The notes below the pieces were generated by a model. The model saw nothing but the letters and a program-made list of their open reading frames with translations. It made no database searches and was not told where the DNA came from. Both the position numbers and the translations under genes were made by a program. A stretch of 64,000 nt of DNA, from NCBI RefSeq assembly GCF_900129275.1, contig NZ_FQUX01000008.1, forward strand, positions 124,001 to 188,000, written 5' to 3'. Shown piece by piece: positions 16,125-25,259 of the stretch (position 1 is the stretch's first letter; the number at the start of each line of letters is the position of its first letter). The DNA is from Arenibacter palladensis (GTDB taxonomy: Bacteria; Bacteroidota; Bacteroidia; Flavobacteriales; Flavobacteriaceae).

Positions 16125-18212
16125 TTATTCTGCTATGAGGCTTACTTCAAAGTGACCATTTTTTACACTTCCATCCTGCATAGTGATTCTATAACCATAA
16201 CCAGGAATGCTAATATCCCCTTCGATTTTTTGAGCTACTGGCCCCAAATTGGCCACTACTTCTGTGCCATTTGAAAAGCGACTTCGCTGTACCTTATAAT
16301 CGGCACTCAAATATTCATGTTTTAGCAACTCCGAAAAGAAAGTTTCCTCATGTACCGGACTCACTAATTTTTGGGCCATTTTGATCATGGGCCTCATACC
16401 TTCAAATTCATATGGAGCAAAAAATATGGTAGTTCCCCTTCCAAATAACATACTCCGCAAGGCTTTTATCCTAAAATCACCATTAGCGGTAACCTCGTTG
16501 TCCGGATCTTGGATCTTTCCGAAATTTGCAATGGCCTCATGATATACCAAATTGAACAAGGGGGCGGGATGGGAAATTACGGATAGTGGCCGATCTTCCA
16601 AATAGGTCATTCCTTCGAACATATCAAAATAGGGAATCCATTGTTCTTGACCGTGTTCGGTACCATTTACCAAGTTAAAACTGTCTATGTATTTGGCCAG
16701 CTCCAATCTACCCTCCTTACCGGATTCTCTATATGCGGCAAATGTAATATCTGTAATGTCGGCTTCCAGACCTAGATATGAGATTTCATTTTCAATATTT
16801 TTTTGGGCAAGGGATTTTTGAAATTTGGGATCTACACGAGCCCAGCGACTACCTGTATTCATAAGCTTTCCTTCCTCATCCCGTTGCATAAGATCTGTTG
16901 TAAAATCCGGGTCGTTTTCCAACATAGGCGAATAGGCATGATATGACGAATACAAGTAACCGTATGATTTGGCCAAATCTACTGCTGCTTTTAATTTGGC
17001 CGGCCCACCTAACTCCTCGCTTATAGGAAAGTTGTGCGGCACAAAATTGGAAAAGGTTCCCCAAGCATGTACAAAAGCCTTATCGACCCCTAAATCTTCA
17101 CGAATGCTTCTGATCATTTCCTTTAGTTCATCAAAAGTAAACGCCATCCCCGGCATATTCACATAATGGGGGTATCCTCCATATATACCAAAATAAATAG
17201 CCCCAGGTAATTTATTAACATTCGGATTTCTAGCGGCCTTGTCCTTGAGCGTTACAAAATAGCCCTTTTTAATAGCTTCCTTCTTATATATTTTGGCCAT
17301 ATCTACATAGTCCCCTCCAGGAATAAAGTGGTAGTTGATGGCCATTTTTCCAACATCCCCGTCCAACTTCCAAACAGGATCCAAAAAAACGATTCGTTGA
17401 TAAGGTGACATCTCACCTTTTGGATTAAATAAATACTGACCATTATTGTTGACATTATACATCATATCAGGTCTTGAATCCTCTTCCAAAATGCCTACGA
17501 CAGCCGATTTTTCATTATAAGTTCCCCACCAAGGCATGGTTAATCCAGTACCATTATTGAACAATTCCAAGGAGCCTACAGATTTATTGTTATAAGTAGC
17601 ATCATCCCACTTACAAAAACGCCCTCCATTCATGGGGAAAATATAAGACGGGCAAATAACACCTTGTTTTTGTGGAATTACTGCCGCACCCTTATCCTCG
17701 TCCGTCTTAAGACTAAACTGTCTTGAAGGATAGCGCAAATCCAGTAACTTAAAGCTACCCCCTTGATGCTCCGTAATAAGCACGTTCAGATGCTCTGCAT
17801 TTTGATCGAGCTTTAATTGAGTTCCTATACGGACGCCCTTGGCTACTGTTCCATCTTCAAGGACAGGATCCAGGAATTTTATCGTTACCGTTCCAGCGTC
17901 TGTTTTGGAAACTTCAATTTTTTTGCTTTTCGAAAGATTAACAGTCTGCTTTTTTCCCTTGGAATCGGTCAAAGTAAGAAGTCCCGCTGCATTTTCCCAA
18001 GGGTCCGAGCCCCATAGTTGCCCGGATTTTTTCTCTAGTACCGTAAAACAACCACTTGCTCCATCAACTGAAATTTTAATGGCTCTATTTTCCAAAACAG
18101 TCGGTTCCTCTGGCACATGAGCCAAAGTACTATTGCCGTTACCGGCAAATCCTTGAAAAATTACTAAATGTAGGATTGCAAATAACCCCCCCCTTATTAA
18201 TGACTTTTTCAT
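16125..18212 (-). CDS. GH129-like glycoside hydrolase (candidate 3,6-anhydro-D-galactosidase)
   Basis: About 695 residues. The open frame reaches a TTG at 18251, but ATG at 18212 starts a clear signal peptide, MKKSLIRGGLFAILHLVIF through GFAG. An N-terminal beta-rich domain to about residue 320 is followed by a barrel-like domain with YGIYGGYPHY-type strands, HAWGTF, and the likely catalytic region: EADITDITF, then NGTEHGQEQW about 30 residues later. These fit the Asp nucleophile and Glu acid/base of GH129 as I know the family. GH129 includes alpha-N-acetylgalactosaminidases and, in carrageenan loci, 3,6-anhydro-D-galactosidases; the neighbouring dau-like genes favour the latter. The start lies 86 bp from the aldolase gene upstream in the operon. 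Confidence 0.75.
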   Translation of the reverse strand: MKKSLIRGGLFAILHLVIFQGFAGNGNSTLAHVPEEPTVLENRAIKISVDGASGCFTVLEKKSGQLWGSDPWENAAGLLTLTDSKGKKQTVNLSKSKKIEVSKTDAGTVTIKFLDPVLEDGTVAKGVRIGTQLKLDQNAEHLNVLITEHQGGSFKLLDLRYPSRQFSLKTDEDKGAAVIPQKQGVICPSYIFPMNGGRFCKWDDATYNNKSVGSLELFNNGTGLTMPWWGTYNEKSAVVGILEEDSRPDMMYNVNNNGQYLFNPKGEMSPYQRIVFLDPVWKLDGDVGKMAINYHFIPGGDYVDMAKIYKKEAIKKGYFVTLKDKAARNPNVNKLPGAIYFGIYGGYPHYVNMPGMAFTFDELKEMIRSIREDLGVDKAFVHAWGTFSNFVPHNFPISEELGGPAKLKAAVDLAKSYGYLYSSYHAYSPMLENDPDFTTDLMQRDEEGKLMNTGSRWARVDPKFQKSLAQKNIENEISYLGLEADITDITFAAYRESGKEGRLELAKYIDSFNLVNGTEHGQEQWIPYFDMFEGMTYLEDRPLSVISHPAPLFNLVYHEAIANFGKIQDPDNEVTANGDFRIKALRSMLFGRGTTIFFAPYEFEGMRPMIKMAQKLVSPVHEETFFSELLKHEYLSADYKVQRSRFSNGTEVVANLGPVAQKIEGDISIPGYGYRITMQDGSVKNGHFEVSLIAE

Positions 18213-18298
18213 TTTTTTTAAATTAAATATTAGAAAACAATTGACCTTCAAGTATATTTTTATAACGCTTCAAAGTTATTTTACTCTTATTCTGTTGA

Positions 18299-18940
18299 TT
18301 AAAAGCGATTTATTTCAGACTTTATATTTGCAAAATGCTTTGCAAGCCCTTCAAAATCACCTTCTTGAATCAGCTTTTTATTAAAGAGCGAGCTGCCCAT
18401 TCCAACGCCCACGGCACCGGCCTCAAAAAACGATTTGATATTTTCCAAAGAAACTCCGCCAGTAGGCAAAAGCTTTATGTTGTTAAGCGGAGCCGCAATG
18501 TCCTTAATAAATTGAACCCCAAGCTGGGTGGCCGGGAATATTTTTACGGCTGATGCCCCTAAACTCCAAGCCTTATATATTTCCGTTGGGGAGTATGCTC
18601 CCGGAAAAATAGGTATCCCTTGTGCTACAGCCGTTTTAATAACGACCTCATCAATGATGGGGGTAACTATAAACTGGGCTCCCGCAGCAACGGCCTTTTC
18701 ATAATCTTCCATATTGCAGACCGTACCCGCACCCACATTAAGTTCTTTGAATTCGCCCCTTAGTTTGGATATCATCTCTGTGGCCCCAGCGGTATTCATG
18801 GTTATCTCTATGGTATGAAGGCCTGCCCCCAAATACGCCTTGGCAATATCCAGCATTACCTCCATGGACACCCCCCTTACTATACTCACAATAGGTGCCT
18901 TATTATAGAGCTCCCAAGAAAATGCTACTTTATTTGACAT
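18299..18940 (-). CDS. dauD: 2-keto-3-deoxy-6-phosphogalactonate aldolase
   Basis: A 213-residue class I aldolase of the KDPG/KDPGal (Eda) family, splitting the phosphorylated keto-deoxy sugar acid into pyruvate and D-glyceraldehyde-3-phosphate. Glu45 in HTIEIT and the Schiff-base Lys133 in AVKIFPA fall at the same residue numbers as in E. coli Eda. The length is normal for the family, and there is no signal peptide. It overlaps the kinase gene by 11 bp and ends the compact catabolic set. The name dauD follows the anhydrogalactose pathway of Zobellia; with galactonate as input the same enzyme would be called DgoA. Confidence 0.9.
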   Translation of the reverse strand: MSNKVAFSWELYNKAPIVSIVRGVSMEVMLDIAKAYLGAGLHTIEITMNTAGATEMISKLRGEFKELNVGAGTVCNMEDYEKAVAAGAQFIVTPIIDEVVIKTAVAQGIPIFPGAYSPTEIYKAWSLGASAVKIFPATQLGVQFIKDIAAPLNNIKLLPTGGVSLENIKSFFEAGAVGVGMGSSLFNKKLIQEGDFEGLAKHFANIKSEINRF

Positions 18941-19883
18941 GTGTTTCCAAAATTTTACGCTGCCCTACCAGTAGGGCCGTTTCTATAATTTGTGGCTCAA
19001 AACAAACGATTCGGGCCTCGGGTATAAATGATTTCAAAGCCAATTGGTACAATTCGTTCTGTATTCCAGTTACGGCAAGGAAAACCGTTTCACTGCTATC
19101 TTTAAAATGGGACAACTCCGCTCCGATCAACAATCCAGATAGAAAATAATAGTTTTCAGAACTGTAAGATTTATGTATCAAGCTATTTGCCCTAATGGAA
19201 AAAAGCGAGGCCATCAGTTGGTTGTCAACTCCTTTTTCAACTCCTCTCAGAAAAATATCCTTATTTAAAGGGCTCCATTGCGATTCCTCAAGGGAAGCCG
19301 ACAAAATAGTGTGCTTCCCTATAACCTCAAATAATTCACCTGTCATATAGGTGGTAAAATCTATAAATCTCCCAGCATCAAAATGGATATGTTTACTGTG
19401 GGTCCCGGGCAACAACAGAACCCCCTTTTCATTCTTGGGCAGGTAATCCGATAGCCCAATGGCCTGGATTTCCTCTCCCCTCATTACATCGTTATTGGTC
19501 CTTGCCCCAGAAATCAGGAGCAGGTCCAATTTGTTTTTGACCGGATGCCATTTACTTATTAGGCCTTCTCCCGTAAAGGCAATGGGCATTTGGCAATACT
19601 CCAATTCCTGCATCCCTATGGAAGAGGACAGCATGCCCGAAGCCACCAAATAAACCTTTCCAGGTTCCTGTACATCCAACTTTTCCAGTTGAGCCAACAA
19701 ATAATCCGCAAAAAAGGATTCTTGGGACCGTTCACTTTGCGCGGTAAAAAGTTGGTAACACTTCTTAATTCCCAGATCGGTCCTGACTTCCGAAAAGATC
19801 TTTAAGGAATGTGTTTCCACCAAACGAAGCCTAAAATTGGAGGTACCCCAATCGCAGCTAATGAATTTTTCTGGTAGCCCCAT
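18930..19883 (-). CDS. dauC: 2-keto-3-deoxy-galactonate kinase (DgoK family)
   Basis: About 317 residues, the normal size for the family. The ASKHA-type phosphate loop is seen at the start (FISCDWGTSNFRLRL), with the family motif VMRGEEIQ in the middle and LLPGTHSKH after it. It phosphorylates 2-keto-3-deoxy-D-galactonate for the aldolase encoded next. The start is either GTG at 19892, which overlaps the upstream stop as GTGA, or ATG at 19883; I use the ATG because the domain begins directly after it. The 3' end overlaps dauD by 11 bp, strong evidence for coupled translation. Confidence 0.9.
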   Translation of the reverse strand: MGLPEKFISCDWGTSNFRLRLVETHSLKIFSEVRTDLGIKKCYQLFTAQSERSQESFFADYLLAQLEKLDVQEPGKVYLVASGMLSSSIGMQELEYCQMPIAFTGEGLISKWHPVKNKLDLLLISGARTNNDVMRGEEIQAIGLSDYLPKNEKGVLLLPGTHSKHIHFDAGRFIDFTTYMTGELFEVIGKHTILSASLEESQWSPLNKDIFLRGVEKGVDNQLMASLFSIRANSLIHKSYSSENYYFLSGLLIGAELSHFKDSSETVFLAVTGIQNELYQLALKSFIPEARIVCFEPQIIETALLVGQRKILETHVK

Positions 19884-19888
19884 ATTAC

Positions 19889-21337
19889 TCACAACGCTTT
19901 GGTTACTCTTTTTTTAATGAGATAATCGTCTAGAGCGTAACTTGAACAATCTACTCCAATTCCACTGTTTTTAACACCTCCATGTGGTAAATATATATCG
20001 TACTTAACCCCATTCAATTGAACTTCACCAAATTCCAATTTATCCGCGAAATAATTAAGTATATCATCATTGGATGAAAATACGTAAGACGCCAACCCTG
20101 CATTTGTATCGTTGGCCAATTCAACAACTTCTTCTTTTGTAGAAAAAGGTACAATTATAGCTACTGGGCCAAATATTTCTTTTTGCAAAATCTTGGCATT
20201 TTGGTCATTTAATTTTATGACCGTTGGTTCAAAATAATAACCAGGTCTGTCAATTGGGTTACCCCCGTATAAAAGTTTTCCACCTTGAGCAACCGCTTCC
20301 TTTACTATCTTCCCAACTTTTTCTACAGACAGTTTATTAGTAAGTGGACCCATGTCCGGCCGATTTTCCTTTCCAAAACCAATAACGGTATTTTTAAATT
20401 TGTTAACCAACCCCTCTATAAAAATATCGATCACGGAGTCATGTACAAAAAAACGATTAGGGGCAACGCATATTTGACCTGTATTCCCCGTTTTCAGGGC
20501 GGCACCTATATTTAAAGCAAGATCCATATCGGCATCTTCAAAAACAATAAAGGGAGCATTTCCCCCACATTCCATACTGTATCTTTTAATAGAAGTTTTA
20601 CTGCTTTGTCCAATCAGTTTTTGGGCGGTTTCAGTAGAACCTATCATAGTAATTAACCTCGGGATTTTACTTTCACAAAGGGGGATGCCCACATCTTGAA
20701 CATCACCACAAATAATGCTAATTACACCTTTTGGAAAGTTAATTTCGTCGCAAAGTTCTCCAATAATATAAGCTGACAAGGGTGAAAACTCGGAAGGCTT
20801 CAAAATTATACTACATCCGGCAGCCAAGGCTGGACCCAATTTAAAACCAAGGTTCAATAAAGGGAAATTATAAGCCAAAAAAGCAACGACCACCCCTAAC
20901 GGCTGGGAAACGATCCGGTGCTCATGTGTGCCTTCCGCATCTTCTATGGCAATATCACGGCGTTGTTTTATTTCCTCCGAATAGAACTGTAGGGAGTTGG
21001 TAATACTGGTAAGGTCTTCTTCACTACCTTCCCAGGTCTTCCCCATCTCATACATAATGCTTTCACGAAGCAAGTCGCTATTTTCCAATAGTTTGTTTCT
21101 CAATTTTGCAATCCACTGCAACCGTTCTTCCAGTGGCAATTGCGACCAAGCTTCAAAACCTTTCTGGGCAGATTCCAGGGCCTGTTCCGTATCATCCTTT
21201 TGGGCCCAGGCAATAGTTGCGATAGTTTTTTCATTCCCAGGGCAAATGACCTCAAATGTTTCCGCATTTGATGACTCCATTAATTGTCCATCAACATATA
21301 ATTTTTTATGACCGAATTTTAAGTCTTGTTTCATCAT
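19889..21337 (-). CDS. dauA: NAD(P)-dependent aldehyde dehydrogenase (3,6-anhydro-D-galactose dehydrogenase)
   Basis: A 482-residue aldehyde dehydrogenase with the full active site: Glu256 in MECGGNAPF and Cys290 in TGQICVAPN, plus the Asn-containing FLAYNFPLLN segment near 153-162. There is no signal peptide. In carrageenan users the matching enzyme oxidises 3,6-anhydro-D-galactose to 3,6-anhydro-D-galactonate. The assignment here rests on its place between the cycloisomerase-like gene, which it overlaps by 32 bp, and the kinase. Sequence alone would equally allow a succinate-semialdehyde or lactaldehyde dehydrogenase label. Confidence 0.85.
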   Translation of the reverse strand: MMKQDLKFGHKKLYVDGQLMESSNAETFEVICPGNEKTIATIAWAQKDDTEQALESAQKGFEAWSQLPLEERLQWIAKLRNKLLENSDLLRESIMYEMGKTWEGSEEDLTSITNSLQFYSEEIKQRRDIAIEDAEGTHEHRIVSQPLGVVVAFLAYNFPLLNLGFKLGPALAAGCSIILKPSEFSPLSAYIIGELCDEINFPKGVISIICGDVQDVGIPLCESKIPRLITMIGSTETAQKLIGQSSKTSIKRYSMECGGNAPFIVFEDADMDLALNIGAALKTGNTGQICVAPNRFFVHDSVIDIFIEGLVNKFKNTVIGFGKENRPDMGPLTNKLSVEKVGKIVKEAVAQGGKLLYGGNPIDRPGYYFEPTVIKLNDQNAKILQKEIFGPVAIIVPFSTKEEVVELANDTNAGLASYVFSSNDDILNYFADKLEFGEVQLNGVKYDIYLPHGGVKNSGIGVDCSSYALDDYLIKKRVTKAL

Positions 21338-22475
21338 TATGAGTTTCTTTGTCCAAATATTTTTCCAATGCGTCTATATCCACCTCTACACCCAATCCCG
21401 GCAATTGTGGCACCTGTAATTGTCCTTGTTCTATTATAATTTGATGCTGGGTAACCTCATCGCGTAGAGCATTTTCGGTTCTATCCAATTCCATGGTAGG
21501 CAGTTCATTGTACATTCTACCAGGGTTCTGATCTAAGTTAGCAACGAAATGGACAGCCGCACTAATGGCTATCCAAGTGCCCCATGTGTGTGGCACAACA
21601 TCTTTGTTGTAAGCCTGGGCCAAAACCGCTATCCTTTTGGCTTCCGTTAGTCCACCTGCTGCACAAATATCAGGCTGTGCAATATCTATGCAATCATTTT
21701 CCAACAAGCGCTTAAAGCCAAACTTTAAATACTCACATTCCCCGCCGGCTATAGGAATCAAGGTATTCTCTCTAAGTCTTCGATAACCGTCATAATCTTC
21801 TGGGGAAACAGGTTCCTCAAACCAGGAAATATCATATTTTTCTACTTTTTTAGCCAGTTCAATAGCCTCCTTATAACTATAGGCATGATTGGAATCAATC
21901 ATCAATTTCATATCCCCCCCAATAGCTTCCCGAATTGCGGCCACATATTTAACATCCTCGGTTATTCCAAGTCCCACCTTCATCTTAGTAGCCTTGAATC
22001 CCTGGGATTTATACAGCAAGGCTTCTTCTACCAATTTCTCTAACAAATTTCCACCCCTAGTAAAATATAAACCTGTTGCATATGGTTCTATCACGTGGTT
22101 TTTAACACCTCCAAGCATAACGGAAACCGGTTGATTAAAAATTTTTCCTTTAATATCCCACAATGCCACATCAATAGCACTTATTGCAGCCTGTAAACTA
22201 CCACTTCGCGCATAATCCATAGAACGACGGTACATTTCCTGCCATAAAACTTCATGTTCCAAGGCATTCTTGCCCATAACAAAAGGCTTAAAAAAGTCTA
22301 TCCCAGATTTAATTACGTTGGCAGGGCCATAACCTTCTCCCCAGCCATAGGTTCCGTCCTCCAATGTTATCCGTACAATACATATCTTCCTAGTATCATA
22401 CTCCCACTGGGAAAAATAGAACGGGGTATCCAACTTATGGGTAATTACAAAGGGTTCTATTTTTGTTATCTTCAT
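21306..22475 (-). CDS. dauB: 3,6-anhydro-D-galactonate cycloisomerase-like enolase superfamily enzyme
   Basis: About 389 residues starting MKITKIEPF (ATG 22475; another ATG at 22487, and the frame runs on to a TTG at 22538 within the upstream gene). It is a mandelate-racemase subgroup enzyme: KMK at 164-166, metal ligands Asp194 (MIDSNHAY), Glu220 (WFEEPV) and Glu246 (GGE), and His296 (VPHTWG). In the anhydrogalactose pathway this family opens the anhydro ring, giving 2-keto-3-deoxy-D-galactonate. Its KxK and HTWG motifs differ from the DgoD-like protein at 13170, so two distinct acid-sugar steps feed one kinase. It overlaps dauA by 32 bp. Confidence 0.85.
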   Translation of the reverse strand: MKITKIEPFVITHKLDTPFYFSQWEYDTRKICIVRITLEDGTYGWGEGYGPANVIKSGIDFFKPFVMGKNALEHEVLWQEMYRRSMDYARSGSLQAAISAIDVALWDIKGKIFNQPVSVMLGGVKNHVIEPYATGLYFTRGGNLLEKLVEEALLYKSQGFKATKMKVGLGITEDVKYVAAIREAIGGDMKLMIDSNHAYSYKEAIELAKKVEKYDISWFEEPVSPEDYDGYRRLRENTLIPIAGGECEYLKFGFKRLLENDCIDIAQPDICAAGGLTEAKRIAVLAQAYNKDVVPHTWGTWIAISAAVHFVANLDQNPGRMYNELPTMELDRTENALRDEVTQHQIIIEQGQLQVPQLPGLGVEVDIDALEKYLDKETHNDETRLKIRS

Positions 22476-22518
22476 ATCTAAAGTCATAAATTTCTTATTA
22501 AAAAAACACTCAGTAGTC

Positions 22519-23526
22519 TTAGTAATTTGCATACCCAAGTATACAAATGGCCACTATTAATACACACAAACCTCCCAATAAAACTTTGAAAGATTTACCT
22601 GAATCCTTCCACTCACCAGCCCTGTAGCCCCATATATTACTAATAATCAGTGCAAGGCCCAATAATATTGGCCACCCTATTACAGGACCCAAATTGCCCA
22701 TCAATGCGGCTCCTTGCCCGTATACCCCTAACGCGGCGAACCAGAAAATTCCCGCCAAAATCGCCCAACGGTAGGCTTTTTTACTATCCGCCACCGTGAA
22801 TGAATTCCATGAATTGTTCCTTGCCAAACGAAAAATGGCATATCCTCCGTTCATAGCAAACGCACCTAAAAGAACAACGACCCAAGAAGCCAAACTGGCA
22901 TTCTGAGTTCCTACCCCGTATTGTTCTACCGCTGATTGTGCTACTGGTGCTGCATTGGCAAAACCTATATTTAAAAAGGCCGAAAGAACACCAGAGGCAA
23001 CTGCAATCATCACACCCATTCTAATTGCCTTGGAGTTAGATGAAGCACCTGCCTTAAGTTTGTCTCGCTGTACCCCAGCAACAGCGGTAATAGCTACGCC
23101 AACTAAAAGTAAAGCTACACCCACTAGAATTATTGGAAAAGAAGGTTGTTCAAAAGCGCCTTCTATTTGAAATAAAGGTATGATAGACCCCATGGAGGCA
23201 GCTAGACCCATAACTATTCCATAAGTAATGGATATTCCTGTTTTTTCTACGCTAACACCAAAAAGAATCCCTCCAATGCCCCAAAGAAAACCATAAAATG
23301 CGGCCAACCACAAAGTAGCACTATCGGTATGGGATATCACCCCTATCAAATCGGGAATTGCGATAAAGGCCCATACCATGGGAACCAAAATCATTGCCAC
23401 AAAAGCATGTACCAACCACCAGGCTTCCCATTTCAGCGGAGCCATATATTTCATTCCCAACCCAAAAGTTCCCTGAAAAAAACTTGCAAAAATAACAAGG
23501 GTAATTGCCAGAAAATAGTTATCCAT
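22519..23526 (-). CDS. RhaT family sugar:proton symporter
   Basis: A 335-residue inner-membrane protein of the L-rhamnose/H+ symporter (RhaT) family, with ten predicted helices; the first reads FLAITLVIFASFFQGTFGLG. It heads the operon with the dau genes and the GH129-like gene, 44 bp before the enolase-type gene, and starts 59 bp from the -7 element of the operator module at 23585-23649. Given these partners, imported 3,6-anhydro-D-galactose or galactose is more likely than rhamnose, although that is inference from position only. Confidence 0.85.
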   Translation of the reverse strand: MDNYFLAITLVIFASFFQGTFGLGMKYMAPLKWEAWWLVHAFVAMILVPMVWAFIAIPDLIGVISHTDSATLWLAAFYGFLWGIGGILFGVSVEKTGISITYGIVMGLAASMGSIIPLFQIEGAFEQPSFPIILVGVALLLVGVAITAVAGVQRDKLKAGASSNSKAIRMGVMIAVASGVLSAFLNIGFANAAPVAQSAVEQYGVGTQNASLASWVVVLLGAFAMNGGYAIFRLARNNSWNSFTVADSKKAYRWAILAGIFWFAALGVYGQGAALMGNLGPVIGWPILLGLALIISNIWGYRAGEWKDSGKSFKVLLGGLCVLIVAICILGYANY

Positions 23527-23584
23527 TATTTATTGTTTTTAAATATTAGAAAGAATTCTGAACCATGCCCATTATCCTTTCCTA

Positions 23585-23649
23585 CAAAGGAAATTTAATA
23601 ATGGACTAAGGTGTAAATGAATTTTACCTAGGACTAACATTATTTTAAC
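23585..23649 (-). promoter_or_regulatory. AraC-type operator and -7 promoter element, site 4
   Basis: Half-sites TTTACC (23623-23628) and TTTAAC (23644-23649) are 21 bp apart, with CATTAT at 23638-23643. The -7 element CAAAGGAA (23585-23592; TTCCTTTG on the minus strand) starts 38 bp before the operator. It drives the long unit from the RhaT-like gene towards the sulfatase ending at 11293. Confidence 0.7.
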
Positions 23650-23767
23650 AAGTCTCTTATATACATCAATTGATGTAAAGAATAATCAAAATTTGGTTAC
23701 AACTGGAAAAGTCATATTAAGTATGTAACCTTTGAAGTGGTTAAACACAATCAGACATTAATCGAAA

Positions 23768-25066
23768 TCAACCCTTAATCAAATAAATGACAAGGATTAA
23801 AAGACCCCCACTAAGGGAAACTACTGCGGATAACAAACTAAAGGTTTTGAGCAGTTTGGATACGGAGAAATCATGTACCTCTTTAAACAACCAGAAAAAA
23901 CTACTATTTACATGAATAACTCCCAAGGAACCAGCACCAATGGCAGCTGCAGTAAATTCCGGATCTAAAGTTCCATTGGAAACCAACGGTGCTATAATGG
24001 AGGCCGATGTAATAAGTGAAACCGTAATAGAACCGGTTACGGTGGTAAACAGGAAACTCAGTAAAAAAGGAATAACGATGCCCATGGCAGCTATACTTCC
24101 CGTATCCGCAAAAAGTGAACTTACAATTTCCGTATCCTTTATAACTTGTCCAAATGCGCCACCAGTACCTGTAATTAAAATTACGATGGCCGACTTGGCT
24201 CCAGAAGTTTGAAAATATTTATTCAAGGTCACCGAAAAATCCTTGGCATCCAATAGGGGCAAAGCAAATACAACTCCGATCATTAATGCCCAAACTGGAT
24301 TCTTAATAAATGCAATTATGGGATTATCTCCAGGAAATATTGTGCCAATGGACATTAGCAATAAGGGCACCAAGAGAGCAGCAAAAGGCAGTACCCTTTT
24401 AAATCCATGCAATTCCTTTTTTTCTGGAGTATCGATATAATGTTGGGACTTGCTTTCGATATTTAGATTTTTCTTATTGAACCGTATCCAAATCATACCA
24501 CCTGTTATGGCACCAATGGCCACAAGGACATTAAAAGGAATAATGTCCCCTAAATTAATTTCAAGAATGGCCGCAACTGCCAAAGGTCCAGGAGTGGGTG
24601 GAATTAACGCGTGAGCCACGGTTAGGCTCATGGCTAGTGACAACCCTAAAGTCATAACAGAATGTCCCGACTTTCTGGACAGCACCATAATAGTTGGCAG
24701 CAATGTTAAATACGCCACATCCATAAAGACAGGTATCCCAATAAGAAATCCGATTATCGCCATACTCAATGGCAAATATTTTACACCGAACAGGTTGATA
24801 ATACTATCTGCAATAACATCCGCCCCACCGGTTTCTGCCAATATTTCGCCAAGTAAGGTGCCAAATAAAATTATAAGACCTATCCATTTTAGAGTATTGC
24901 CAAATCCACTCAATAAACTATCTGTTACCATAGCAACCGAACTTCCAGTAGCCAAACCCAAAATAAGTCCGGTAATCAGCAAAGCTGGAATAGGATGTAC
25001 CTTGAATACCGTAACCGATACAATTAATAATATTATACATAAAAATAATATCAGCAGGGCGGTCAT
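23768..25066 (-). CDS. GntP family gluconate-type permease
   Basis: A 432-residue membrane protein of the gluconate:H+ symporter family. Recognisable segments are FGTLLGEILAETGGADVIAD, GIPVFMDVAYLTLLP, HALIPPTPGPLAVA and the late GVIHVNSSFFWLFKEV. It has its own operator module (25109-25173) and appears to form a single-gene unit, since the next gene downstream starts 242 bp away behind its own promoter. A sugar acid such as galactonate or anhydrogalactonate is the likely cargo; this is inferred from the locus. Confidence 0.9.
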   Translation of the reverse strand: MTALLILFLCIILLIVSVTVFKVHPIPALLITGLILGLATGSSVAMVTDSLLSGFGNTLKWIGLIILFGTLLGEILAETGGADVIADSIINLFGVKYLPLSMAIIGFLIGIPVFMDVAYLTLLPTIMVLSRKSGHSVMTLGLSLAMSLTVAHALIPPTPGPLAVAAILEINLGDIIPFNVLVAIGAITGGMIWIRFNKKNLNIESKSQHYIDTPEKKELHGFKRVLPFAALLVPLLLMSIGTIFPGDNPIIAFIKNPVWALMIGVVFALPLLDAKDFSVTLNKYFQTSGAKSAIVILITGTGGAFGQVIKDTEIVSSLFADTGSIAAMGIVIPFLLSFLFTTVTGSITVSLITSASIIAPLVSNGTLDPEFTAAAIGAGSLGVIHVNSSFFWLFKEVHDFSVSKLLKTFSLLSAVVSLSGGLLILVIYLIKG

Positions 25067-25108
25067 AAGAAAGGCATATGGTTTAAAAAATTAAGCTTGT
25101 CACATCCT

Positions 25109-25173
25109 CAAAATTATGGTTTGGTGGAATAACCCGCTATCAGGGTATTACCCATGACCAGCACTATTATACC
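25109..25173 (-). promoter_or_regulatory. AraC-type operator and -7 promoter element, site 5
   Basis: Half-sites ATTACC (25147-25152) and TATACC (25168-25173) are 21 bp apart, with CACTAT at 25162-25167. The -7 element CAAAATTA (25109-25116; TAATTTTG on the minus strand) is a full match to the Bacteroidota TAnnTTTG consensus and starts 38 bp before the operator. It drives the GntP-like gene. Confidence 0.7.
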
Positions 25174-25259
25174 CCATAAATGTACAATGATTGTATATAT
25201 GACAACAATTGAATAATTACTATTAAGATAAAAAAGAAATTGTATAAGCAACAGAACTT

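Noticed and set aside
22519-23526. Naming the RhaT-family protein an L-rhamnose importer linked to the rhamnosidase PUL
   Set aside because: It is cotranscribed with the dau-like genes and has the region 1 operator; the rhamnosidase PUL lies on a separate island with its own transporter.
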